A stretch of DNA of 9,943 nucleotides. Source: Rhodanobacteraceae bacterium (GTDB lineage Bacteria > Pseudomonadota > Gammaproteobacteria > Xanthomonadales > SZUA-5). The notes under the pieces are model-generated. The model had not been told where the DNA came from. It did no database searches and saw only the letters and a list, made by a program, of their open reading frames with translations. The position numbers and the translations under genes were made by a program. How positions within the stretch are numbered: the first letter of the stretch is position 1; each line of letters starts with the position of its first letter. Below, piece by piece: positions 1-6,126 of the stretch. The DNA is taken from positions 1 through 9,943 of the forward strand of contig QIMA01000193.1 in NCBI GenBank assembly GCA_003233535.1, read 5' to 3'.

Positions 1-2
1 AC

Positions 3-1793
3 CCGCTGGCGCAGGCCGCGGCACAGAACAATGCGCAGCTGCGCGAATTCATTGATGAGTGCGCACAGGTGGGCGTCGCTGAAGCCACCGTGGAAACGAT
101 GGAGAAGCGCGGCATGGCGCTGGGCATCAGCGCGATTCATCCCGTCAGCGGCGCCGAAGTTCCGGTATGGGTCGCCAATTTCGTACTGATGGGCTACGGC
201 ACCGGCGCGGTCATGGCGGTACCCGGCCACGACCAGCGCGACTGGGAGTTCGCCACCAAGTATCAACTGCCGATCACTCAGGTGATTGAATCTGCGAGTG
301 ATGCCAGTGCGAACACCAGCAAATGCGCGCTAACTGAACGCGGCATCTGCATCAACTCCGGACCGCTGGACGGGATGGATTTCGATCAAGCCTTTGCCAG
401 CTTGGCCAAGCGCTTTGAGCGCGATGGCTGCGGGCGCACGCGGGTTAACTATCGATTGCGTGACTGGGGCGTGTCCAGACAGCGCTACTGGGGCTGCCCC
501 ATCCCGATCATCTACTGCGGCGACTGCGGCGCCCAACCGGTGCCGACCGATCAACTTCCGGTGACGCTACCCGAGGACGTCAAGTTCATGGGCGTGGCCT
601 CGCCGATCAAGGCCGATCTGGAATGGCGCAAGACCACCTGCCCCAAGTGCGGCGGGACGGCCGAGCGCGAAACCGATACCTTCGATACGTTTGTGCAATC
701 GAGCTGGTATTACGCCCGCTACACCAGCCCCGGTGCCGAGAAAATGGTCGACGAGCGCGCCAACTATTGGCTGCCGGTGGATCAGTACATCGGCGGAATC
801 GAGCACGCGGTAATGCATCTGCTGTATTTCCGCTTCTGGCACAAACTGATGCGTGATGCCGGATTCGTTGACAGCGACGAACCTGCACGGCGCCTGCTGT
901 GTCAGGGCATGGTGGTGGCCGAGACATTCTATCGCGATGGCCAGAGCGACTCCCGGCATTACTACAACCCGGCCGAGGTCAACGTCGAACGCGATGAACG
1001 CGGCCGCATCACCGGCGCCCGATTGCAATCAGACGGCCTACCGGTCGTCATCGGCTCGTCTGAAAAGATGAGCAAGAGCAAAAACAACGGCGTTGACCCG
1101 CAGCCCTTAATCGATCTTTACGGGGCAGACACGGTGCGCTTGTTCAGCATGTTTGCCGCACCACCGGATCAACAGCTGGAATGGAGCGATTCCGGCGTCG
1201 AAGGCATGGCACGCTTCCTGCGCCGCTTGTGGCGTCTGGTTTCCGAGCACTTGGCGCAAGGACCGGTGGAGGCATGGGATCGGAAATCGCTCAACGCCGA
1301 CCAGAAAGCACTGCGCAACGCTCTGCACCAAACCATCGCCAAGGTCGGCAACGACTACGGCCAGCGCTTCGCCTTCAACACCGCGATTGCCGCGGTGATG
1401 GAGTTGATCAATACAATCTCGAAATTCGCAGATCGCTCAACGCAAAGCCGCGCGTTGCTACAGGAGTGCTGGGAGGCGATCACGCTGCTGATTAACCCGA
1501 TCACCCCGCACGCCTCGCACGCGCTGTGGCAAGCATTGGGCCACGGCGAGACGCTGATCGAAGATCAGCCCTTCCCGCAAGCCGATCCCGAAGCGCTCAA
1601 GCGCGACATGGTGACCATCGTGGTCCAGGTCAACGGCAAACTGCGCGCGCGGCTAGAAATGGCACCTGACACGCCCAAAGAGGAAGTCGAGAAAGCCGCT
1701 CTCGCCGACGAAGCGGTGCGGCGAAACCTGGACGGGCGGACACCGAAGAAGGTGATCGTGGTGCCGAACAAGCTGGTGAATATTGTTGGGTAG
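3..1793 (+). CDS. leuS: leucine--tRNA ligase, 3' part (5' end outside window)
   Basis: This gene encodes cytoplasmic leucyl-tRNA synthetase, which charges tRNA-Leu with leucine using ATP and hydrolyses mischarged product in its CP1 editing domain. The reading frame is open from base 3, so the first visible codons continue an upstream part; about 596 residues are present against roughly 860-880 in the family. The N-terminal Rossmann half with the HIGH motif is missing beyond the edge. Visible in order are the end of the editing domain (YGTGAVMAVPGHDQRDWEF, holding the conserved Asp residues that anchor the substrate amino group), the RDWGVSRQRYWGCPIP block, a four-Cys zinc-like pair (CGDC and CPKC), the KMSKS signature (bases 1065-1079), the anticodon-binding helical domain and the C-terminal tRNA-binding domain ending in NKLVNIVG. 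No internal stop or shift is seen. The usual gammaproteobacterial partners lptE and holA do not follow; a convergent gene does. Confidence 0.97.
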   Translation, partial: PLAQAAAQNNAQLREFIDECAQVGVAEATVETMEKRGMALGISAIHPVSGAEVPVWVANFVLMGYGTGAVMAVPGHDQRDWEFATKYQLPITQVIESASDASANTSKCALTERGICINSGPLDGMDFDQAFASLAKRFERDGCGRTRVNYRLRDWGVSRQRYWGCPIPIIYCGDCGAQPVPTDQLPVTLPEDVKFMGVASPIKADLEWRKTTCPKCGGTAERETDTFDTFVQSSWYYARYTSPGAEKMVDERANYWLPVDQYIGGIEHAVMHLLYFRFWHKLMRDAGFVDSDEPARRLLCQGMVVAETFYRDGQSDSRHYYNPAEVNVERDERGRITGARLQSDGLPVVIGSSEKMSKSKNNGVDPQPLIDLYGADTVRLFSMFAAPPDQQLEWSDSGVEGMARFLRRLWRLVSEHLAQGPVEAWDRKSLNADQKALRNALHQTIAKVGNDYGQRFAFNTAIAAVMELINTISKFADRSTQSRALLQECWEAITLLINPITPHASHALWQALGHGETLIEDQPFPQADPEALKRDMVTIVVQVNGKLRARLEMAPDTPKEEVEKAALADEAVRRNLDGRTPKKVIVVPNKLVNIVG

Positions 1794-1805
1794 CTTAGAT
1801 GGAGC

Positions 1806-1839
1806 GGAGAAAAGGCCCAGGGGGGAGGGCCCAGGGCCT
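1806..1839 (-). terminator. possible leftward terminator hairpin between convergent genes
   Basis: On the minus strand AGGCCC (1839-1834) can pair with GGGCCT (1818-1813) across a 15-nt C-rich loop, and the hairpin is followed by a short T run (TTTTCTCC). That is the orientation needed to end transcripts coming leftwards from pckG and the deacetylase gene. It lies 12-45 bp after the leuS stop, but has no T run on the plus strand. The stem is short and the T run weak, so this is only a candidate. Confidence 0.3.
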
Positions 1840-1855
1840 AGTAGAGGGCGAGAAA

Positions 1856-1979
1856 GAGACTCGTGCAAGTATCCCAAGCGTGTCCGCCACTGATTTCGGC
1901 CCGTAGCCAAGTCTAGTCGAATCCTCAAGTTTTTTCGGGCACGCTTAGGCTTTGCACGACCTACAGCAGTCCAGGGCAA
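1856..1979. repeat. REPIN-like palindromic repeat, copy 1 (decayed left end)
   Basis: Bases 1876-1979 are a close copy of 2123-2228, 247 bp away in the same orientation, differing by a 2-nt indel and a handful of substitutions. The left arm AAGCGTGTCCG and right arm CGGGCACGCTT are near-perfect inverted repeats, and the right arm ends in CTAC (1961-1964), the complement of the GTAG head. The left end has lost its GTAG, although a degenerate form (TCGTGCAAGTATCCCAAGCG) is still readable. The copy also carries 11 bases (TTGCCCTGGAC on the minus strand) that in copy 2 belong to the deacetylase coding sequence. This points to segmental duplication rather than separate insertion. Confidence 0.75.
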
Positions 1980-2060
1980 TTGGACCGTCGGATAGCGCTC
2001 CTCGGAGTCTTCATAGCCCTCCGGCAAAGCCACCTGGGTCGCATAGCTGCGCTCGCTCAC
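1980..2060 (-). pseudogene. remnant of a putative esterase (PF00756-like) N-terminal segment
   Basis: Read on the minus strand from 2060, the translation contains ERSYATQVALPEGYEDSEER followed by YPTV. This resembles the early segment of enterochelin-esterase / S-formylglutathione-hydrolase-like alpha/beta hydrolases, which typically read V-x-L-P-x-G-Y-x-x-S-x-x-R-Y-P-V and then a YLLDG or YLLHG strand. Here the resemblance stops after YPTV, precisely where the copy 1 repeat begins at 1979. Everything downstream (the catalytic Ser, Asp and His) is absent, and a stop codon lies in frame just upstream of the GTG at 2060. I read it as a degraded gene scrap cut off by the repeat; the assignment rests on about 25 residues recognised by eye. 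Confidence 0.35.
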
Positions 2061-2104
2061 CGTCGATTACAACGGCCACTGTTGAGTTTTCGGGATAGTC
2101 TTTC

Positions 2105-2213
2105 GTAGGGCGGACAAAGCCTAAGCGTGTCCGCCACTGATTTCGGCCCGTAGCCAGGTCTAGTCGAATTCTGATGTTCTCCATCGGGCACGCTTAGGCT
2201 TCGCACGACCTAC
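2105..2213. repeat. REPIN-like palindromic repeat, copy 2 (GTAG...CTAC)
   Basis: This copy begins with GTAG (2105-2108), followed by a perfect 8-bp hairpin GGCGGACA (2109-2116) / TGTCCGCC (2128-2135) with an 11-nt loop. After a spacer of about 50 bp comes an inverted, more diverged REP (2185-2213) ending in CTAC. Both REPs share the core AAGCCTAAGCGTG, read from opposite strands. The GTAG head, imperfect hairpin and head-to-head doublet match the known REP/REPIN design (for example the GTAG repeats of Stenotrophomonas and Pseudomonas), which are moved in trans by RAYT transposases. The right REP overlaps the 3' end of the deacetylase gene and supplies its last codons and stop. Confidence 0.8.
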
Positions 2214-3124
2214 AAAAGTCCAGGGCAACTAGTGCCGCACTCATCACCGTACTGAAGTGAAAGTCGACGATGTCATCGACTTTCTCGGCGTAGCCTCCGG
2301 CCATGCTAACGGTTACCGGCAGCCGGGCTAATCGACAGGCGTTGAGCACGATCTCGTCGCGCTGCAGCAGCCCGGCTTTGCTCACGTTGAGATAGCCCAA
2401 ACGATCTTCGACGAACGGATCTGCGCCAGCCAAGTACACCACCGCATCGGCCCGCGCGGCGGTAATGGCCCGCGGCAGATGTTCGGCGAGTGCTGCCAAG
2501 TAGGTCGCGTCGTCAGCGCCATCTGGCAACGGCACCGCTAGGTCCACCGATTCCTTGATCGCCGGATAGTTGCGCGCGGCGTACATGTCGAAGGTGTAGA
2601 TGCTCGGATCGTCGCGAGTCAGCACGGCGGTGCCGTTGCCCTGATGGACGTCCAAATCGATGATCAGCGCACGCTGAATCTTAGCTAAGGACTGCGCATT
2701 GCGCACGGCGATGACGCTGTCGTTGTAAATGCAGTAGCCGCCGCCCTGGTCGCACTTGGCATGATGAGTGCCGGCCGGCCAAGGTCATCGCCACAGCGTG
2801 CTCTAGCGAGGCTAGCAGCGCCGCGCAGCTCGCTCCCGCCACACGACGGCTGCGCACCGCCATCGCTGGGGTCCACGGAAAGCCGATGCGCCGCTGTTCG
2901 GCGGCGCTTAGGCCGCCGTTCTGGACGCGGTCTACGTATTTTGGGCAGTGCACCCGCTGCAGCATCTCATCGCTAGCTGGAGCTGGCTCCAGCAACTCGA
3001 TACCCAGATCGGCCGCGACGGCCTTTACCCGCTCGTAGAGCAGCCGGTATTTGGCCATCGGAAAACGGTGCTCCGATGGCAGCGGCAGCTCGAAGCTGGC
3101 GCAATGCCAGACTTTCAGAGCCAC
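2194..3124 (-). pseudogene. histone deacetylase superfamily protein, frameshifted at the active site
   Basis: This is a zinc-dependent deacetylase of the HDAC/AcuC/acetylpolyamine amidohydrolase superfamily, most like the bacterial class-IV-type proteins of about 300 residues. The N-terminal part starts at GTG 3124 and reads W-H-C-x-x-F-E-L-P-L-P-x-x-H-R-F-P-M. The C-terminal part, in another frame, carries the metal-ligand block DLDVHQGNGT, GADPFVEDRLG with the second Asp ligand, and MAGGYA. The frames join at 2771-2780: removing one base from the GGCCGGCCGGC run gives LAGGTHHAKCDQGGGYC, restoring the catalytic GGTHHA motif (His-His at 2761-2766) and a 309-residue protein. As it stands the first frame runs into unrelated sequence, so the product is inactive unless this is a sequencing error. 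The start lies 10 bp after the pckG stop, implying cotranscription. The last residues (RSCEA) and the stop lie in a REP element. Confidence 0.88.
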
Positions 3125-3134
3125 TGGCTGGCAC

Positions 3135-4877
3135 TTAGCCTAAAGCCGCCTGGGTACGCTCACGCTCGGCTTCAAGCTGTTCGGGGCAGCGCTGGCCAAA
3201 GCTGGCGAGGTATTCGCCGATAGCACCCATTTCTGCGCGCCAGCCGTCAGCGTCAACGTTCAGCAGTTGTTCCAGCGTCTCCGGGTCCAGATCCAATCCG
3301 TCCAAATTCAGCTCAGCCACCGTGGGCAGCACGCCGATCGCCTCACTACGGCCCTGCGCTCGACCGTCACAACGATCAATCATCCATTGCAGCACGCGCA
3401 GGTTGTCGCCAAAGCCGGGCCACATGAACTTGCCCTGCTCACTCTTACGGAACCAGTTGACGTGGAAGATGCGCGGCGGATTGCTTAGCTCGCCGCCTAC
3501 CTTGAGCCAATGGCGCCAGTAATCGCCGAAGTTGTAGCCGCAGAACGGCTTCATCGCCATCGGGTCGCGACGGACGATGCCGACAGCGCCGGTTGCCGCA
3601 GCGGTAGTCTCGCTGGCCATCGAGGCGCCAACCAGCACGCCGTGCGCCCAGTCACGCGCCTCGAACACTAGCGGCACCAACGAGGCGCGGCGACCACCGA
3701 AGACGATCGCACTAATCGGCACGCCGGCCGGGTTGTCCGCTTCCGGCGAGAAACTGGCGCACTGGCGCATGGACACCGTGAAGCGTGAGTTCGGATGCGC
3801 GGCCGGGCCCTGTTCTGGATCGTAGTCACGCCCCTGCCAATCGGTGACTGGTTTTTGATCAGATAAGCCTTCCCACCAGGGCTGATTGTCGGCAGTCACG
3901 CCCACGTTGGTGAAGATCGCATCGTGGTCGAGCATCGCCACCGCGTTCGGGTTGGTCTTGGCACCCGTGCCCGGTGCGACGCCGAAGAAGCCAGACTCCG
4001 GATTGATCGCCCACAGCCGACCGTCCTCGCCTGGGTGCATCCAGCAAATGTCGTCGCCGACGGTCCACACCTTCCAGCCCGGGTGCGTCTGAGGCGGAAT
4101 GAGCATGGCCAGATTGGTCTTGCCGCAGGCCGACGGGAAGGCGGCTGCGATGTAGTGAATGTCGCCTTGCGGGCTCTGCACGCCGACGATCAGCATGTGC
4201 TCGGCCAGCCAGCCCTGCTCACGGGCCTGCCAACTGGCCAAGCGCAGCGCGTGACACTTCTTGCCCAGCAAGGCATTACCACCGTAGCCCGATCCGTAGC
4301 TCTTGATCGCCAGCTCTTCCGGGAAGTGCATGATGAAGCGGCGCTCTGGATCAAGTTCGCCGATCGAGTGCAGGCCCTTGACGAAACCACCCTCGGACTC
4401 AATCCGCTCCAGCGCTGCCGTGCCCATGCGGGTCATCAAACGCATATTCTCAACCACGTAGGCTGAGTCGGTGATTTCCACGCCGCAGCGGGCAAATGGT
4501 GAATCCACCGGTCCCATGCAGTAAGGAATCACATACATGGTGCGGCCGCGCATGCAGCCAGCGAACAGCGCGTCGATTTTCTCGTGCGCCTGGGCAGGCT
4601 CCATCCAGTGATTATTCGGGCCCGCAGCTTCGCGATCACTAGTGCAGACGAACGTCAGATGCTCCACGCGCGCCACGTCAGCAGGGTCTGAGCGATGCAG
4701 CAGGCAGCCTGGATGGGTCTGCTGGTTCAATTCGATTAGCTCACCGGTCGCCAGCATTTGCGCCTTGAGAGCCTGACTCTGCTCTTCTGAACCGTCACAC
4801 CAGACCATCTGGTCCGGCGTCGTATGGGCTGCAACTGCAGCCACCCATTGGTTCAAACAATCCAGCCTGGAAACCAT
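3135..4877 (-). CDS. pckG: phosphoenolpyruvate carboxykinase (GTP)
   Basis: This is a cytoplasmic GTP-dependent PEP carboxykinase, which converts oxaloacetate and GTP to PEP, CO2 and GDP at the first step of gluconeogenesis. The protein shows the hallmarks of the GTP class: MVWCDGSEEQ near the N-terminus, RTMYVIPYCMGPVDSPFARC with GVEITDSAYVV after it, the nucleotide loop AFPSACGKTNLAML with its reactive Cys at about residue 251, GDDICWM, FFGVAPGTGAKTNPNA, and near the end FHVNWFRKSEQGKFMWPGFG. At 580 residues it is close to the family's roughly 600. I chose ATG 4877 because a GAGG (4886-4883) stands 5 nt before it; a TTG at 4895 would add six residues but lacks a ribosome binding site. The frameshifted deacetylase gene follows after 10 bp, and ppk2 diverges on the other side. 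Confidence 0.96.
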   Translation of the reverse strand: MVSRLDCLNQWVAAVAAHTTPDQMVWCDGSEEQSQALKAQMLATGELIELNQQTHPGCLLHRSDPADVARVEHLTFVCTSDREAAGPNNHWMEPAQAHEKIDALFAGCMRGRTMYVIPYCMGPVDSPFARCGVEITDSAYVVENMRLMTRMGTAALERIESEGGFVKGLHSIGELDPERRFIMHFPEELAIKSYGSGYGGNALLGKKCHALRLASWQAREQGWLAEHMLIVGVQSPQGDIHYIAAAFPSACGKTNLAMLIPPQTHPGWKVWTVGDDICWMHPGEDGRLWAINPESGFFGVAPGTGAKTNPNAVAMLDHDAIFTNVGVTADNQPWWEGLSDQKPVTDWQGRDYDPEQGPAAHPNSRFTVSMRQCASFSPEADNPAGVPISAIVFGGRRASLVPLVFEARDWAHGVLVGASMASETTAAATGAVGIVRRDPMAMKPFCGYNFGDYWRHWLKVGGELSNPPRIFHVNWFRKSEQGKFMWPGFGDNLRVLQWMIDRCDGRAQGRSEAIGVLPTVAELNLDGLDLDPETLEQLLNVDADGWRAEMGAIGEYLASFGQRCPEQLEAERERTQAALG

Positions 4878-4882
4878 CTCAA

Positions 4883-4886
4883 CCTC
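4883..4886 (-). promoter_or_regulatory. ribosome binding site deciding the pckG start
   Basis: GAGG on the minus strand lies 5 nt upstream of ATG 4877. The longer in-frame start (TTG 4895) has no comparable purine run at proper distance, so this site favours the shorter protein. Confidence 0.6.
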
Positions 4887-4930
4887 GGAAACCAATTACT
4901 TAAGGGATTGGACCGCGACAGCGAAACGGC

Positions 4931-4960
4931 ACCATAACGGGGCTATCAGGAGCATTGCAA
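4931..4960 (-). promoter_or_regulatory. candidate sigma70-type promoter for pckG
   Basis: Reading leftwards, TTGCAA (4960-4955) and TATGGT (4936-4931) are separated by 18 nt, each matching 4 of 6 bases of the -35 and -10 consensus. Transcription would start near 4924, giving a leader of about 47 nt. It lies just outside the palindromic repeat that begins at 4969. The matches are modest. Confidence 0.3.
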
Positions 4961-4968
4961 GTATCTAT

Positions 4969-5131
4969 CCCGGCTGTTTCATGAACTCGCGCGATGCTCG
5001 CGCAGGACAATGGTAGGCCAGTGGTTTTTCACAGTCGTTTTTTCAAGAAAAGGGAGCGGTGTAGTGGTTCATACACCCGACTGAGGAAAAGTCGCTGGGC
5101 GATCAAGAGCCTAGGAGTGCGATCAAGCAGA
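4969..5131. repeat. long palindromic dispersed repeat, copy A (MITE-like)
   Basis: Bases 4969-5072 match 9858-9943 in the same orientation, with about seven substitutions and one 18-nt block present only here, which looks like a local duplication of GTTTTTCA. The element is an imperfect giant hairpin. Its centre is GGTGTA (5058-5063) / TACACC (5072-5077), and the right arm 5083-5125 (GGAAAAGTCGCTGGGCGATC, later TGCGATCAA) is the complement of the left arm as best preserved in copy B (TGATCGCG, then TTGATTGCCCAGTGG and TTTTTCC). The left end also holds TTTCATGAA and the palindrome GCGCGATGCTCGCGC. No transposase is encoded. The right boundary is approximate. It fills most of the 351-bp pckG-ppk2 gap. 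Confidence 0.7.
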
Positions 5132-5170
5132 TCCCACCACAAGCTCGCCTCTTACTTCAGCTTTCAATTG

Positions 5171-5199
5171 GGGACAGGCCGTTTTGCTGGCGCTATGCT
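5171..5199 (+). promoter_or_regulatory. candidate sigma70-type promoter for ppk2
   Basis: GGGACA (5171-5176) and TATGCT (5194-5199) are spaced by exactly 17 nt, with 4 of 6 consensus matches each. Predicted transcription begins near 5206, about 23 nt before the ppk2 ATG, leaving room for the AGGA at about 5217-5220 as ribosome binding site. Confidence 0.4.
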
Positions 5200-5228
5200 G
5201 AGCATGACTGAAAAACAGGATCGACCGC

Positions 5229-6011
5229 ATGTCCAAACTCAAGCGCAAAGACTATTTGAAGGCCCTGGCACCACTGCAGGCTGAGCTGAACCGACTGCAG
5301 CGCTGGTTGAGCCATACCGGCAAGCGCATGGTGGTCGTTTTCGAAGGCCGCGACACGGCCGGCAAGGGCGGCGCCATCAAAGCAATCAGCGGCTGCCTAA
5401 ATCCGCGCTCCTGCCACGTGGTCGCCTTGAGCAAGCCCACCGAACGCGAACAAACCCAGTGGTACTTCCAGCGCTACGTGTCGCACCTACCGGCCGCCGG
5501 CGAAATGGTTCTGTTCGACCGCAGCTGGTACAACCGCGCCGGCGTCGAAAAGGTCATGGGCTTTTGTAACGATGAGCAGCACGAGCGCTTTTTACAAGAG
5601 TGCCCCGTGTTTGAACAGCAACTCGTCCGCGACGGCATTTTGCTATTCAAATATTGGCTAGGTTGCGACCAAAGCAAGCAGGAAGAACGCTTCGCCGAGC
5701 GCGTAGACGACCCGATCAAGCGCTGGAAGATCTCCGGCATCGACCTCGCCTCGCGCAATCTATACACCGACTACACCCGCGCCCGCGACGAAATGCTCCG
5801 CGCCACCCACACCAAGCATGCGCCCTGGGCCCTGGTTAACATGAACGATCAAAAACAGGGTCGTCTCGACGCCATTCGCCACCTACTCGACCATGTCCCC
5901 GACATGCACATCGAACCCAAGCCGATCGAATTTCCGCAGCTGACTGACAAAGCGCGAGATGAGAGCTATCCGAAGAGCGTGCCGAAGGTGAAGAACGGGG
6001 ATTGGAGGTAG
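5229..6011 (+). CDS. ppk2: polyphosphate kinase 2 (PPK2 family, single domain)
   Basis: This is a PPK2-family enzyme, which transfers phosphate between inorganic polyphosphate and nucleoside diphosphates or triphosphates, usually in the direction of nucleotide regeneration. The 260-residue protein is a single P-loop domain. The Walker A motif is GRDTAGKGG (residues 40-48), followed by AIKAISGCLNPR; the Walker B region is FDRSWYNR (96-103); FKYWLGCDQSKQEERF (140-155) and DDPIKRWKIS (160-169) form the lid and helical part typical of the family. The C-terminal VNMNDQKQGRLDAIRHLL is also characteristic. The layout is that of short class I members, which mostly use ADP or GDP; specificity cannot be read from the sequence. 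ATG 5229 is preceded by AGGA about 8-10 nt upstream. The kinase gene follows 115 bp later, past a hairpin, so cotranscription is possible but not shown. Confidence 0.95.
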   Translation: MSKLKRKDYLKALAPLQAELNRLQRWLSHTGKRMVVVFEGRDTAGKGGAIKAISGCLNPRSCHVVALSKPTEREQTQWYFQRYVSHLPAAGEMVLFDRSWYNRAGVEKVMGFCNDEQHERFLQECPVFEQQLVRDGILLFKYWLGCDQSKQEERFAERVDDPIKRWKISGIDLASRNLYTDYTRARDEMLRATHTKHAPWALVNMNDQKQGRLDAIRHLLDHVPDMHIEPKPIEFPQLTDKARDESYPKSVPKVKNGDWR

Positions 6012-6024
6012 CAAGTCGCGTCAG

Positions 6025-6044
6025 GCGGGCGCAAGGGCGTCCGC
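6025..6044 (+). terminator. hairpin after ppk2, possible weak terminator or attenuator
   Basis: GCGGGCGC (6025-6032), loop AAGG, and GCGTCCGC (6037-6044) form an 8-bp stem with one G-U pair, 13 nt after the ppk2 stop. No T run follows, so it is not a classic intrinsic terminator. It may stabilise the ppk2 mRNA end or be an isolated REP-like palindrome. Confidence 0.35.
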
Positions 6045-6126
6045 AGTCGGGCAATCAACAGAACAGTGGGCTAGTCGCTTTGCTGCCCCTCCGCTAACAT
6101 TAAGAGTCCGCCGCTGCGTTCAGGTC

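Noticed and set aside
1653..2060. 135-codon minus-strand open frame from 2060 across the repeat into leuS
   Set aside because: Only its first 25-30 codons resemble a protein family; the rest runs through the repeat and the leuS 3' end in antisense, so it is not a real full-length gene.
1872..2213. CRISPR array from the repeated units
   Set aside because: Only two units of about 105 bp with internal inverted symmetry and GTAG/CTAC ends; the spacing and repeat length do not fit CRISPR.
2194..2706. Independent 170-residue deacetylase starting at GTG 2706
   Set aside because: It would lack the GGTHHA catalytic motif and the N-terminal third, which are encoded directly upstream in two frames; it is the downstream half of a frameshifted gene.
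2771..2780. Programmed ribosomal frameshifting in the deacetylase gene
   Set aside because: No slippery heptamer, stimulatory structure or Shine-Dalgarno-like stimulator is evident at the GGCC run, and family members are single-frame genes; mutation or error is simpler.
4994..5284. 96-codon plus-strand open frame upstream of ppk2
   Set aside because: It starts in the palindromic repeat and overlaps the ppk2 start in another frame, with no recognisable protein features.
6072..6126. Promoter for the kinase gene (TAACAT at 6095)
   Set aside because: No acceptable -35 box at 16-18 nt distance; the match to a -10 alone is not sufficient.
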